A stretch of DNA of 64,000 bases from Calonectria ilicicola (GCA_020809705.1 CP085825.1:6262001-6326000), one strand, 5' to 3'. Counted from the stretch's first letter, positions 21,401 through 34,515 are shown. Made by a program: numbers and translations. The notes: a model not told the origin generated them from the sequence alone.

Positions 21401-23006
21401 TCGGGGCGGATTCTAATAATGGATATCTTTCGGGGTTAATTGTCCCGTCTTGCCGTCTCATTTCCAAACTATTTTCTTCTATAGGAAAACAGTCAATTAT
21501 GGACAGAGCTAAGGCATTTGGCATGTGTACAGGACAATTGGCTCTGACTAACAATCTACGCATGAACCTTGGGCATGACATAGCATGGTAGAATAGTACA
21601 CAATGGATAGTCTCTTCTTAAGATGCATTACGGGAATCACAAGTCGATATGAAGCTCGGATATTAGTGTAATGGAGAAAACTAAATTTTCCAGGACAAAG
21701 ATTCGTACGGGCCAAACCAAAAGTGTCAGAGATGGCTCAACACCTTTTTGAGCGGCCTTGACTATTGTGCATTATTTTGCTTACATGTCATGACAGTGGG
21801 CTGGTGATGCAGGTTAGGCAACGAGGGCGCTAAGCGGGTTGTTTTTAGCATTGTGATCCAGACGGAAGTTTGCACGCAACAAACATGTTGGAGATTGGGT
21901 AATTGATGTAAGACAACACTTGCTGACTTAAATTTTACCCACGTGGGCTTCAATTCGTGTTACAAGACCACGCCCAGTGCCCGTAATTTCCCGTTTCAAT
22001 GTGAAGTGTTGGCAAACGCTGAGGCCAATGGTATTGAGATTATGCGGGGCCTCCAGTGATTGGCGAATTGGGCGCCATTTTAAGTATGTCGTAAACCTGT
22101 GTCGCACATTAAGATGTATGTGAATCACTGTGGATGAGTGAGGGTATCAAGACACGGCGGCGGCGTCGGTGCATACTGCCTGCGTGAGGAAGACAGAGCG
22201 GGGCCTCAGTGCTGTAAGGTACGAGTCGAAACGACGTAGCGGCAATGTATTTTTGGAGCTTCCTTTGCCCCTGGACTGCCAACCTGCTGCCCCTTTTTTC
22301 GTTCTGTTTAGGGGGCCAGAGCCACTGAAGAGGACCTGACGCTGGGGACGGGCAGTTGCTGGCCACCGAAGCACAGGCCATATCTGGAGCTGCGGGTCGG
22401 AATATTATGGGCACCGCTGCCTTCTATTCGCTGGAAGCTGTCAGAGCTTTGACTGGCAGCCACACCCAAGCCTGCTGTTTGCCAACCAGGGTCAGGCTAG
22501 TGCTCGCCAACTGCTGAGAGGTGCGAGCCAGTGTCAGCCAGTGGGGTTTCGACACTGTAGCGAGTTCCACATGCGCCTAAAGAAGGGAATCGCTGCAGCC
22601 TGATACACCAAGCAAGCTCCAAGTAGCGGTAATGTGTACCGCACAGTTCTGCGAATTTGCCACCGGCCAGAGAGGTACCAAGTACCTCGCCTGTGGAGAC
22701 TGGAGGTACATAAGTACGTATGTGCACTTGGACCTGCCCTGGTCCGGACCTGCCCAAGTCGCAAAGGGATCAGAACAGGTAACCAAAAAGTGATCTCCTG
22801 TGGCTTCTCCTTACCATCATCAACATCACCCTCATCTCTCCCCATCTCCACCTCCCACCTCCACGACCTCGACGACATCGTCTGCTCGCATCAGCAGCTA
22901 CGAAACACGATCCCCGTCGTCTTCCTCTCTTTCTCTTCTCTCGAATCTGCGCGTCGTGTTTTTGAATTTCCTCTTTGTTTCCGTCTTGCCCGTCGCCACG
23001 CGGCGC
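21401..23006. other. intergenic, clathrin upstream region
   Basis: This is a 1.6 kb region without a recognised gene. It contains the perfect palindrome CCCACGTGGG (21938-21947), a 7-bp inverted repeat around GTAC (22672-22688), and from about 22800 a C/T-rich leader into the clathrin gene. Confidence 0.5.
22672..22688. repeat. perfect short inverted repeat GAGGTAC-CAA-GTACCTC
   Basis: Seven-base arms with a three-base centre. A related imperfect copy (GAGGTACATAAGTAC) follows within about 35 bp. It is about 490 bp upstream of the clathrin start. It could be a protein-binding site; no factor is known to me for it. Confidence 0.5.
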
Positions 23007-23120
23007 ATGGAAGCTTCCGCCAACCTGTTCTCTCGACGGCCCTCGAACCTAGTCTCTGGTCGACCCGAGGTTGATCCCGCCTCGCCCCCTTCCGACCTCC
23101 TCGTCAGCTCCCGAGGTTAG
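23007..23120 (+). CDS. upstream ORF in clathrin leader (37 aa)
   Basis: An ATG at 23007 in the C/T-rich leader opens a 37-codon frame that ends with TAG at 23118-23120, 54 nt before the clathrin heavy chain start. The peptide begins MEASANLFSRRPSNL. The ATG context (GCGCATGG) has G at +4 but lacks a purine at -3, so leaky scanning is expected. Whether the transcript begins upstream of it is not known from sequence; the dense pyrimidine leader beginning near 22800 suggests it does. Confidence 0.45.
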   Translation: MEASANLFSRRPSNLVSGRPEVDPASPPSDLLVSSRG

Positions 23121-23174
23121 CAGCGTCGATTCGACGACGGTCCATATTATCTGATAATCGGCTACACCGGCGTC

Positions 23175-26100
23175 ATGGCGCCTCTGCCCATCAAGTTTCA
23201 GGAGCTCGTCCAGCTCAGTAACGTGGGCGTGGACACTCAGAGCATCGGTTTCAACTCTTGCGTGCGTCCCCCTTTTCATCCCGATCGCTCTGCCACGATG
23301 CTCTCGACATCGAAGCCCATCAAGCTAACCTCTCCATCTGCAGACACTCGAATCCGACTCGTATGTGTGTGTACGAGAAAAGAAGAACGAAGCCGCCCAG
23401 CCTGAGGTTGTCATTATCGAGCTTAAGAATGGCAACAATGTTACTCGTCGGCCAATCAAGGCCGACAGTGCCATCATGCACTGGAACAGACAGGTGATCG
23501 CCCTGAAGGCACAATCCCGCACACTCCAGATCTTCGATCTTGAGCAGAAGAAGAAGCTCAAGTCGTGCACAATGAACGAGGATGTGCAGTTTTGGAAGTG
23601 GATCAGTGAATCTACACTTGGCCTTGTTACCACTTCTAGCGTTTACCACTGGGATGTATACGATGCTAGCCAAGACGCTCCTGTTAAGGTCTTCGAGCGT
23701 AATGCTAACCTGAATGTCGGTTGTTCCTTGCTCTAATACCTGGTCTACTATCTAATATTGTACACATAGGGCTGCCAAATTATCAATTACCGCGTTAACT
23801 CCGACGGCAAGTGGATGGTTGTTGTAGGCATCTCCTCGCAACAAGGTCGCGTCGTTGGTGCTATGCAATTGTACTCCAAAGACCGAGGAATCAGCCAGGC
23901 CATCGAGGGCCACGCTGCCGCTTTTGGCACTCTTCGTCTGGAGGGCGCTCCCCAAGATACCAAGCTTTTCAGTTTCGCTGTACGGACAGCCACCGGTGCC
24001 AAGCTTCACATCGTTGAAGTCGACCACCCCGAGTCGAACCCCATTTTCCAGAAGAAGGCTGTCGACATGTTCTTCCCCCCCGAGGCCACAAACGACTTCC
24101 CTGTTGCTCTTCAGGTTTCGCAGAAGTACGGCGTAATCTACATGGTCACTAAATATGGTTTCATCCACCTCTATGACCTCGAGACAGCCTCATGTATTTT
24201 CATGAACCGAATTTCGAGCGAAACTATCTTCACCACATGCACCGATAACGACTCGTCAGGCATTGTTGGTATCAACCGAAAGGGTCAGGTGCTCTTCGTG
24301 GCTATCGACGATGCCAACGTCATTCCATATCTCCTCCAGAACCCCGCAAACACTGAAATGGCCATCAAGATGGCCTCAAGAGCTGGTCTCCCTGGTGCCG
24401 ACAACCTGTACGCTCGGCAGTTTGAGCAACTATTCAACAGCGGCAACTACCTCGAGGCTGCTAAGATTGCTGCCAACTCGCCCCGAGGCTTCCTCCGAAC
24501 ACCAGAGACCATTGAGAAGTTCAAGCGCCTCCCCGCTCAGCCTGGTCAGATGGCCTTTACTCTCCAATACTTCGGCATGCTCCTTGACAAGGGTGCGCTG
24601 AACAAGCATGAAACTCTCGAGCTGGCCCAACCTGTCCTGCAGCAGAACCGTAAGCACCTTCTCGAGAAGTGGCTCAAGGAGGGAAAGCTGGACTGCTCTG
24701 AGCAACTTGGTGATATGGTTCGCCCTTACGATGTCGGCATGGCCCTTACAATCTATCTCAAGGCCAATGTTCCCCAGAAGGTTGTTGCTGGATTTGCCGA
24801 GACTGGACAGTTCGACAAGATCCTCCCATACGCTGCCCAGTCAGGTTACCAGCCTGACTACATCCAGCTGCTGCAGCATATCATTCGGGTGAACCCTGAG
24901 AAGGGCGCTGAATTCGCCACTGCTCTCGCCAACAGCGAACAGGGTCCCCTCGTTGATTTCGAGCGCGTCTGTGATATCTTCCAGGCCCAGGGTATGATCC
25001 AGCAGGCCACTGCATTCCTCCTCGATGCCCTCAAGGAGAACAAGCCCGAGCACGCTCGTCTTCAGACCCGACTTTTGGAGATGAACCTGATGCATGCTCC
25101 TCAGGTCGCCGATGCCATTCTCGGCAATGAGATGTTCACACACTTCGACAAGGCTCGTATTGCCCAGCTCTGCGAACAAGCTGGTCTCGCTCAGAAGGCT
25201 TTGGAGCTGTACGAGGACCCTGAGTCGATTAAGCGGGTCATTATTAACATTCCTGGCTCCCCTAACTTCAACCCAGAATATTTGACCAACTTCTTCGGCA
25301 AGCTTTCTGTGGAGCAGTCCCTGGACTGCCTCGACGCCATGATGAAGTCCAACATTCGCCAGAACTTGCAGTCTGTGGTCACTATTGCTACTAAGTACTC
25401 TGAGCTTCTCGGTGCTGTTCACCTGATTGATCTTTTTGAGAAGTACAAGACTGCCGAAGGTCTCTTCTACTACCTGGGAAGCGTTGTCAACCTGTCGGAA
25501 GATGCGGATGTTCACTTCAAGTATATCGAGGCTGCCACTAAGATGGGTCAGTTCAACGAGGTTGAGCGTATTTGCCGCGACAGCAATGCATACAACCCCG
25601 AGAAGGTCAAGAACTTCCTCAAGGAGGCCAAGCTTCCTGAGCAGCTCCCTCTCATTATCGTTTGCGACCGATTCAACTTTGTCCATGATTTGATTCTCTA
25701 CCTCTACCAGAACCAGCAGTTCCAGGCTATCGAGTCTTACGTCCAGCGTGTCAACCCTGCTCGAACCCCTGCTGTTGTTGGTGGCCTGCTGGATGTTGAT
25801 TGTGAGGAGAACATTATCAAGCAACTTCTCAGCACCGTCAATGCTCAGCAGATCAACATTGATGAGCTTGTTTCTGAGGTTGAGACTCGCAACCGACTTA
25901 AGCTTCTGCTACCCTTCCTCGAGGCTACCCTTCAGGCTGGAAACCAGCAGCAGGCTGTTTTCAACGCCCTGGCCAAGATCTATATCGACTCTAATAATAA
26001 CCCCGAGAAGTTCCTCAAGGAGAATGATCAGTATGATACCCTCACGGTGGGTAAGTACTGTGAAAAGCGAGATCCCAACTTGGCGTACATTGCCTACTCT

Positions 26101-28406
26101 AAGGGCCAGAACGACCTGGAGCTTGTGAACATCACCAATGAGAACTCCATGTACCGCGCACAGGCTCGTTATCTGTTGGAGCGTTCTGATGCTGAGTTAT
26201 GGCGCTTCGTTCTCAGCGAGAACAACATTCACCGTCGCTCGGTCGTTGACCAGGTCACTGCTACTGCTGTTCCTGAGTCCACCGACCCCGCCAAGGTCTC
26301 CGTTGCTGTCTCTGCTCTTCTTGAGAATGACCTGCCTCTGGAGCTTATTGAGCTTCTCGAGAAGATTGTCCTTGAGCCCTCTCCCTTCAGCGACAACCAG
26401 AACCTGCAGAACCTTCTCATGTTCACCGCTGCTAAGGCTGATAAGGCACGTGTGATGGACTACATCCACAAGCTGGATGGCTACAACGCTGATGACATTG
26501 CTACTGCTTGTATTGACGTCGGTTTGTTCGAAGAAGCCTTTGAGATTTACAAGAAGGCTGACAACAAGTCTGCCGCTGTCGATGTTCTCATCGATCATGT
26601 CGTTAGCATTGACCGTGCTCAGGGCTATGCTGACGAGGTTGATCTTCCCGAGGTATGGAGCAAGGTTGCTAAGGCTCAGCTTGATGGCCTCCGTGTCTCC
26701 GACGGTATTGAATCATATATTAAGGCTTCTGACCCAAGCAACTACCTGGAGGTCATCGAGATTGCCACTCATGCTGGCAAGAACGAGGATCTTGTGAAGT
26801 ATCTCCGCATGGCCCGCAAAACTCTTCGTGAGCCTGCCATTGATACTGGTCTCGCCTTCTGCTATGCTCGACTTGACCAACTTCCCGAGCTTGAAGACTT
26901 CCTCCGAGCTACCAATGTTGCCAACATTGAGGAGTCTGGAGACAAGGCTTACGAAGAAGGACTATTTGAGGCATCCAAGATTTTCTACACTAGCATTTCC
27001 AACTGGGCCAAGCTTGCTACTACCTTGGTTCATCTCAGTGACTACCAGGCTGCTGTTGAGTGTGCTCGCAAGGCCAACAACATTAAGGTGTGGAAGCAGG
27101 TCCACGAGGCCTGTGTCAGCAAAAAGGAATTCCGCCTTGCCCAGATTTGCGGTCTCAACCTGATTGTTGATGCTGAGCAACTTCAAACCCTCGTGAAAGA
27201 ATATGAGCGCAATGGATACTTTGATGAGCTCATTAGTCTTCTTGAGCAGGGTCTTGGTCTTGAGCGTGCGCACATGGGTATGTTCACCGAGCTAGGTATC
27301 GCTCTGTCTAGGTACCACCCTGATCGTCTGATGGAACACATCAAGATTTTCTGGTCACGAATGAACATGCCCAAGATGATCCGTGCCTGTGAGGAAGCCA
27401 ACCTGTGGCCAGAGTTGGTCTTCTGTTACTACCATTATGACGAATTCGACAATGCTGCACTCGCTGTCATCGAGCGACCTGAGAACTCTTGGGATCACCA
27501 GCAGTTCAAGGAGATTGTGGTTAAGGTGGCTAACTTGGAAATCTACTACCGTGCCATCAAGTTCTACGTCGAGCAGCACCCCTCCTTGCTCACTGACCTC
27601 CTTGCTACCCTTACTCCCCGCATCGACGTCAACCGTGTTGTCAAGATCTTCCAGAAGAACGACGATCTTCCTCTGATCAAGCCCTTCCTTCTCAACGTTC
27701 AGCACCAGAACAAGCGTATTGTCAACGAGGCTGTTAACGATCTGCTGATCGAGGAAGAGGACTACAAGACTCTCCGTGACTCAGTACAGAACTACGACAA
27801 CTACGATGCCGTAGAACTGGCTGCTCGCCTAGAGAAGCATGATTTGATCTTCTTCCGCCAGATTGCTGCCAACATTTACCGCAAGAACAAGCGCTGGGAG
27901 AAATCGATTGCCCTGTCCAAGCAGGACAAGCTGTACAAGGATGCTATTGAGACTGCTGCTCTGTCTGCCAAGACTGACGTTGTCAGCGATCTTCTCCAAT
28001 ACGTAAGTTTCATCTCCTCTCTTTTGTCCGTACTTTACTAACACTAAGCCAGTTTGTCGATATTGGTCACCGTGAATGCTATACCGGCATGCTGTACGCT
28101 TGCTACGATCTGATCCGCCCAGACCTTGTCCTCGAGCTCTCATGGCGTCATGGTCTCAACGATTTCTCCATGCCATACATGATTAACCTCCTCTGCCAGC
28201 AGACCAAGGAGCTTGCGACCCTTAAGGCCGACAATGAGGCTCGCAATTCCAAGGAGAAGGAACAAGAGAAGACGGAAGATAACACCCCTATCCTTGGCGC
28301 TGGGCGTCTGATGATCACGGCTGGACCTGCTGGCAGCAGCCCCTCCCCCGGCCCTTACGGCCAAACTAACGGCTTTGCACCACAACCTACCGGCTACGGG
28401 TACTAG
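23175..28406 (+). CDS. CHC1: clathrin heavy chain
   Basis: Four exons, 23175-23261, 23344-23715, 23770-28002 and 28053-28406, give 1681 aa, the family length. It forms the three-legged coat of vesicles budding from the trans-Golgi, endosomes and plasma membrane. The N-terminus MAPLPIKFQELVQLSNVGVD and the following propeller repeats (about 1-360, with WKWISESTLGLVT and SDGKWMVVVG) bind adaptors; the rest is clathrin heavy-chain repeat alpha-solenoid. The C-terminal tail after the trimerisation region is Gly/Pro/Tyr-rich, ending QPTGYGY. The second intron uses an atypical donor (GTCGGT) and the third has a TACTAAC branch sequence. Codon use is strongly biased, consistent with high expression. 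Confidence 0.98.
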
Positions 28407-28946
28407 ATGCAGATACCGGTGTGGAGCTGGATCCCAGTCGTCTACATGCCGCCACATATGACACTCGGCACTATACAACAGCCTAACTTTAAGGATTTGG
28501 GGAACTGGACCCCATCGCTATCTGGGCGAACTGAGGGGGATTCGGATATTACTTTGGCCTCATAACCCTGTAATCATAGTTTGCTTCCTTCCGCACAAAA
28601 GACGGTTGGGGCTTGGGACGTTGGGTTTTTGAGCGATTTGCTTGGGCTCAGGATCTTGCGGGTAGACTTGAGGATGACGTTTCAGATTTTAACTCGTGGC
28701 CGGGAAAACATAGCTCGCGTCCTTGTATGTGTATGATAGTACATCCTTTTCTTCGAATGTTTGTTTATGCATATCTACTAGAACTAAAACGCCGTGACAC
28801 CTCAGCTTCCTGCTAGGAGGCATCCGCCCAAGATGGCGACTATGTTATCCCATCCTCTTGCTTCCTAGACTATAACCTGAATCCCAATATCCCAAAATCC
28901 ACCTGTTTCCTAATAACCTATTTGTTCCCTATTCATTTCTAATTAC
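28407..28946. other. convergent 3' intergenic region
   Basis: This lies between the 3' ends of clathrin (+) and the dipeptidyl aminopeptidase (-). No gene seen. Confidence 0.5.
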
Positions 28947-31731
28947 CTAAGATGTGGCCTTCACAATCTGCCGCTTTCGCTCGTTGTGGGGCTTGGGGTT
29001 CGAGATCTTGAGCCATTCGCCGTTGAAGGCGTTGATGAGCCAGTTTCTCAGCTCTAGGGACGTGCATTAGTTAGTATACCTATGTCATGAAGTATAAATC
29101 TGAAAGGGAAAAAAACTGACTGTCATAGACAATGCGGTTAGCATTGTGAAAGTAGATACTGTGGTTGCTGTCAGGGAAGACATGAACATCGTAGTTTTCG
29201 ACGCCAGCAACATCAAGCTCGTCAAGAACGGTGAGCGAGTTTTGGAAATGGACGTTGTCGTCGGCAACACCATGCATAAGGAGGAACCTCTTGTTTTCGC
29301 CGAGGGCAGTAGCATTGGAAATCTTGGAGGCGTCATATCCATCTTCATTCTCCTGGGGAGTGCGCATGTAGCGCTCCGTGTAGATGCTGTCGTAGAATCG
29401 CCAATCAATAACTGGGGCGACTGCCATTCCATATGAAAAGGTGCGGCCAGCATCTTGCTCGAGAGTCTTGAGTGTCGTGAAACCTCCATAGGACCAACCC
29501 CAGATAGCGAGACGTTCGGCATCGACGTAGGGTCGCGAGGCAAAGGCGGAGGCGGCAGCAATGTGATCTTGCGATTCGAGCACACCCAGCTTGTTTCGGA
29601 CACCAACCCGGAACTTGCGACCCTTGAAACCTGTGCCACGAGGATCAACAGTAACAACCAGGTAGCCAAGAGCACCTGCCACATAAGACTGGAAATCGAC
29701 AGAGAACCTCTTGGTTACTGACTGGGACCCAGGACCTGAGTACTGTTGGAAGAGGACAGGGTATTTCTTCTTTGGGTCGAAGTGCGGCGGGCGACGTTCG
29801 ACATAGTTGACCTCGACTCCGTCACCAAGATCCAAAGTACCATAGTTGAGAATAGGGAGCTCATGCCTCTTGGCACGATCAGCTAGAGCAGCATTGTCCT
29901 CAAGTGTGTGGCTGTATGTGGATGGGTTTGAAGGAGTAGAAACAACTTTCTGAAAGGGGATTTTGGGTCCGCGGTAAGAGAGTAGGACGAAACCAGCACC
30001 CGTGGAGAAAGAAGCGCCATAATAAGCCTCTTCATCAGTGCTCGTCAAGGGCTTGAGATCACTGCCGTCAAGCTTGACAGAGTAGACGTGGCGTTGGATG
30101 GACGACTCCTTGGCAGCAATAAAGTAGATTAAGTTGTTGGCGAGATCAACGGCAGATGGGGCGTCCTCGACCTCCCACTTGCCTGATGTGAGAGGGATAG
30201 GGGTTGGGTTATCGAGGGGCGTGTAGTATCCAATATGTTCGTAGCCTTCATGGATAATAGTATCAACATAGCCGTCATGTTCGCGGCCCTTCTCCTTATC
30301 GGCAGGGATGTAAGTCATTTTGTGCGAGATTTCAAACCAACCGCCATCAATTTCAGCAAGATTAATGGTGTTGAGCGTCTTAGCCTTGCGCGTAGTGAGA
30401 TCAATGAGGACAACCTTGAGAATGTCACTGACGCGGTTTGTCTCCTTGACTATGACCTTGTCACCAGCCCAAATAAGGTTGTTGATGATGCGGTCCTCAT
30501 CCTTGAAAGCGCCATCAATAGGCACAGAGAAGAAATCTCCCTTTTCAATGCTATAAAATAGCAGATCTACAACCGGGTTGTGAGCGCCAGCTTTGGGGTA
30601 CTTGATTTGCTCAACCTCAGGGTACGCCTCTTCGCCATCAGCGGGCTCCTTGCCACTAGGGCGGCTGATGAAGAACTGAACAGGGTACTCGGGGACTCCA
30701 GTTTCGTTGGTTCGAAGGAATGATACATATTTTCCATCCTCGGACCACCAAGTAGCGCTGTTATCTCCAAATACTTCTTCCTCGTAAACCCAGTCAGGGA
30801 TGCCGTAGAAGTACTCTGGGCCACCGTCGGAAGTGACTTGGACGACATCTTTCTTGCCAGTCAATCGTCGAATGTAGAGGTTGTTGTTTTGGGTGAATGA
30901 GACGGCGTCACTCTGAGGGCTCCAGGTAGCCAGTTGCACCTTGGCAGCAGCATCCAAGGGGACCAGAGGCTCGGCAGTTTGTGTCTCGACATCAAAAATG
31001 AAGTATGTGGCAGTAAAAGAGTGCCGCCAGATCTTCTCCTGGTTGATGCCAATCAAGACCTTCTTGAGGTCGGGACTGGGCTTGGTCCAAGAAGGACTCA
31101 TTTGCTTGCCACCGAATTCAAACCAAGGCTGCTTCATGAGGGTGCGGGATTTGACAAGATTGCTCACATCCCCAGCACCGGCTTCATTTTGTGAACGTAC
31201 ATCCTCAACAACCATGTAGTCTTTGCCGGTAGCACCAACTTCGAGCAGCAGGCCATCCTCGCCACCTGGGCTAGCAACCCAGCTAAGAGAGTGGGAGGCA
31301 GGTATCCAGGTTCCGTCAAAGAGCTGGTCCATGGTAAGAGCTTTGCCAGAACCTCGGACAGCGGCATCGGGATCGTGCTCGGTATCACTCTCGTGTCGGT
31401 ACGAACCAGAGGCAACGAAGATGCCCAGGCCCCCAAGCCATGCAACAACGAAGATGGAAGCGATGATGATCAAGATGCGACGTAGGCCCTTATCCATGGG
31501 CTTGCGTTGGAGTCCGGCACCGGGCCTCAAGAAGGGACCGGTCTCAACATCGTCATCATCGTCCTTGAGGGGATCGTCATCATCAAAGGCTCTGGGGTCC
31601 TTCTCTCTCTCAGCATCCATATCCATCTTTTCTTGAAGTCTATCAAAGACAATGCTTGTGGTGGAGGCAGAAGAGAGCGAATCGTACGAATCTCGGCGCT
31701 TGTTTTCGGGGTTGGAGGTGAGGAGGTCCAT
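28947..31731 (-). CDS. dapB: dipeptidyl aminopeptidase, type IV (vacuolar membrane)
   Basis: Two exons, 31731-29121 and 29053-28947, give 905 aa. The 67-nt intron has donor GTCAGT and a TAG acceptor, and splicing restores the family end [15 protein letters not shown]. It is a type II membrane serine peptidase (family S9B) that removes N-terminal X-Pro or X-Ala dipeptides. There is an acidic cytoplasmic tail of about 83 residues, one membrane segment at about 84-108 ([17 protein letters not shown]), then a beta-propeller and an alpha/beta hydrolase domain. The catalytic residues are Ser747 in GWSYGGF, an Asp at about 824 in GVADDNVH and His857 in DSNHSI. It matches fungal DapB/Dap2; the choice between vacuole and Golgi (Ste13) location is inference. 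Confidence 0.95.
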
Positions 31732-32434
31732 AGTAGCGGCTTGTCCGTCGTGGGGTCGGGGCTCGGACAGTCGTGCAAATCAATAACGTGATCGGCAGTG
31801 GAAATTAGAGACTCTGTGGCATGTTGTCGGGTCGAGGGAACGAATGAGGGGGGAACGACGGGCTGCAAGCAATGAATGGGCTTGCGGGGGGGCGATTGTT
31901 GATGAATGAATGATAATTCTGTTTTGGGTTGTCAATAGAAGATGCGACAAAGCGGCAGTGTGCAAGTGCAAGTGCAAGGGGCAGGACGGCTCGGGTCCCG
32001 GAGCTCGTGCTTTGGAGGTTGAATTGGGATAGCTTCTGATGACGTAAGCCTGTGATCGCATGTCCCCAGACCTGATAAGGATGGGGCAGGGGTGCTAGCC
32101 TAGGAATGACGTCGGGGCTGCATCAGTAGCTCCACCAACAACCCATGATGCTTCAACATGTAGACCATAGCTCAGCCGCAAAAAATGACGGTAGTGTGTT
32201 GCAATATTAGCATGGGATTCTTCAAAGCCGTCTTGTCTTGTAGCATATACAAGCCAGCTTCATATTTGGTCGTAACATATCAAAACGCTGATGATGGCCA
32301 TGAAATAAGTTATCTCAACGCCAAACTGATGCCATTTATCTACCTATTATGCATATACTCCATACGGTCCATTCAAATCAAGTCCCACCAAAAACAAAAA
32401 AGAATGAGCTCCTCAACTTTGCCAAGGGGCAATA
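31732..32434. other. intergenic, dapB promoter
   Basis: Upstream of dapB and downstream of the UPF0145 gene. No gene seen. A GTGCAA-type triple repeat lies near 31958-31976. Confidence 0.5.
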
Positions 32435-33001
32435 TTAGTTAACAATAAGCTGAGGCGCATCGACTCCCGCTCCTTCAATCTTCTCAACAACGACAGCAGT
32501 GCCATATGCAGCAGTCTGGGCAAAGCCGCCTAAATCTGCAGCGTCAAATCGCATAGCAATTACTGCGTTGCCGCCTCTTTGCTTAGTTTCTTCCACAAGA
32601 CGACTGACGGAGTCTCCGCGGCAGCTGTACAACATGGAAGTGAACCAACGCAACTCGCCGCCTGCCATGCTCTTGATCAGCATGGCCAGCCCGGCAGCGA
32701 TATTGCGGGATCGGACAGTGATCCCATAAACAGTACCGAGAACCCGGGTGATGCGATACCCAGGTAGATCATTCATAGCTGGGGGTGCATGTTAGCAAAA
32801 CATACGAGATGAAGCAGTTTGGAAGATGACTTGCTCGATGTTATTACTCCAGACGTCTCTGTACTTTGAGTCCGTTAGCTATTGCGCATGAACCTGAACA
32901 GTGAAAACTTACAAGCAGTGCAAATCAGAGAGCTGAGGTGGGACATGTGCAACTTCGGAATCCTTGTCCTTGTTGTCCTTGTGAGAAGATCCGAAGCCCA
33001 T
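32435..33001 (-). CDS. UPF0145 (YbjQ/DUF74) family protein with 11-nt micro-exon
   Basis: Three exons, 33001-32913, 32858-32848 and 32778-32435, encode 147 aa. The main exon carries the whole YbjQ-type domain: DLPGYRITRVLGTVYGITVR, then GELRWFTSMLYSCRGDSVSRL, GGNAVIAMRFDA and AYGTAVVVEKIE. Bacterial members form pentamers and are annotated as possible heavy-metal-binding proteins; the function is not settled. The first exon gives a hydrophilic N-terminus (MGFGSSHKDNKDKD) and the conserved LHC. Direct joining of the outer exons is out of frame; the only arrangement that restores frame with usable introns (54 and 69 nt, each with a GCTAAC branch) passes through the 11-nt exon, giving LHCLDVWTMNDLPGY. 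The second donor, GTAATA, is weak. Confidence 0.78.
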
Positions 33002-34515
33002 TGTGAAGAGTGTTTTTGGTGGTATAGATTATGTGTGCGGGTAATGTCAAAGTAGTAAAATCAATCGCCATGATAGAAAAAAAAAAACCATGGGCCATAT
33101 TGCCCTTTAAATATTGATGAAATCTAGGCGAATACTGGCAGAGAAGTCAACTGGCGTATTGATGATCATCCAAATAGCTGGATTGCCACTACCGCGTCCC
33201 TCGCGTTTCTCGTATTCATCGTGTCTGCCGTTTGGGTGGAAGCGCCCCACCACTACGCGCTAATATTGGGGCATGGCTGAAGGCGATCCGGTGAGCTTAT
33301 TTCCCTAATTGGCGCTAAAATGCCGCTTTGAAGAGGCACTGCAACTCCATTTCACTTGGTTTCCCTCCAGCTGAGAAATGCCAAGTAGGGTCGGGTCGCA
33401 CAGCCGACCAGTGGATGAGTCATTTCGAAAATTGCTCGCTTGGTGCCTCTGAATTTATTCCTATAAAGAACATTCGCCAAGAAGCGAGTAGTAATGACGG
33501 GGGGATTTTTTTGCGATCGAATGAGTCGAGCTGTTGGAAAGCAACAGCCCTGTGCGATCGCTCTGGAGTCGGTGCCGGCGAGGTTCCAGGTAATTACTCT
33601 GAGTATCAAAGAACTCAATTTATATAGATAGCTTAAAAAATAAGATGGCAACTGGGAATATGAGTGTTCTACACTTAGGAAGATTACTATCCTTCAATTC
33701 AACAACGCTGCCCTTTCTCTCAATCCAGCGCAGCAAGACAGAATCTCCATGTCTGTACTTATAAGGAGCGATTCAAGCTTCTGATAAATAATTTTCCTCC
33801 AATATCAGAAGAAGTCTTGAAGTTGGATCTTCCCGCCCGACAAACCTTCATACGAAAATTGGATCAAGTTCAAAGGCATGGCTAAAAAGGTATAAACAAG
33901 AAGAGTACTTTCTGTAGGAAAGTTGTTTTGTTTCAGACGCTATAACTGGAAATAATTTTATTCATGCTAATCTAATGTGAAAGTAAATAACACAATACGT
34001 CAAGTAGCTGTACCTCGGCTTACACGGTGTAAAGATTAACGGTGGCTGTGCTCCAGTGTATCATTTTGGCCTATTAAAGCTAGTGATGCGTTAGGATCAC
34101 GCTCCTACTTGATAACGGTCAACTTATACTTTAATGGATTGTCTTATTTATAGTTCAACTAAAACGGCAACACTGCAACCTGAGTCGTGGACATACCTCA
34201 CAAGAGACTTGAGGCTCAGCAGTTTGGTCATTTGTGAAACGAACACGATTACTATTCGATACACTCATCCAAATACAAATAATGCTTTCAACTTTGTTGC
34301 GACCGGTTTCGCACATCCCTCTTCTTAATTTGCTATTCTACCTGATCTCTTTTCTCTTTATTAAGCCTACTCTATACCATGCCGTATTCTAACCTTCCAG
34401 GCTGTCCTATATAATCTATCTAATGCTATCTTCTCTGATGGTTTTGTTTTTCATGTTTTCTTATTTATTTCTTTCGTCAACATGTACTTTGTTTATCCAT
34501 ATGTATAGTTGCGGT
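33002..34515. other. 1.5 kb intergenic region
   Basis: This lies between two minus-strand genes (promoter of UPF0145 gene, 3' region of HIS2). It is A/T-rich from about 33640 to 34500. No recognised gene. Confidence 0.45.

Noticed and set aside
24841..25824. 327-codon minus-strand frame inside clathrin
   Set aside because: A shadow of the clathrin exon; no recognisable domain.
32779..32812. GTATGT donor in the UPF0145 gene giving a longer middle exon
   Set aside because: The donor is strong but the intron to the next acceptor would be only 27 nt, below the size fungal spliceosomes use.
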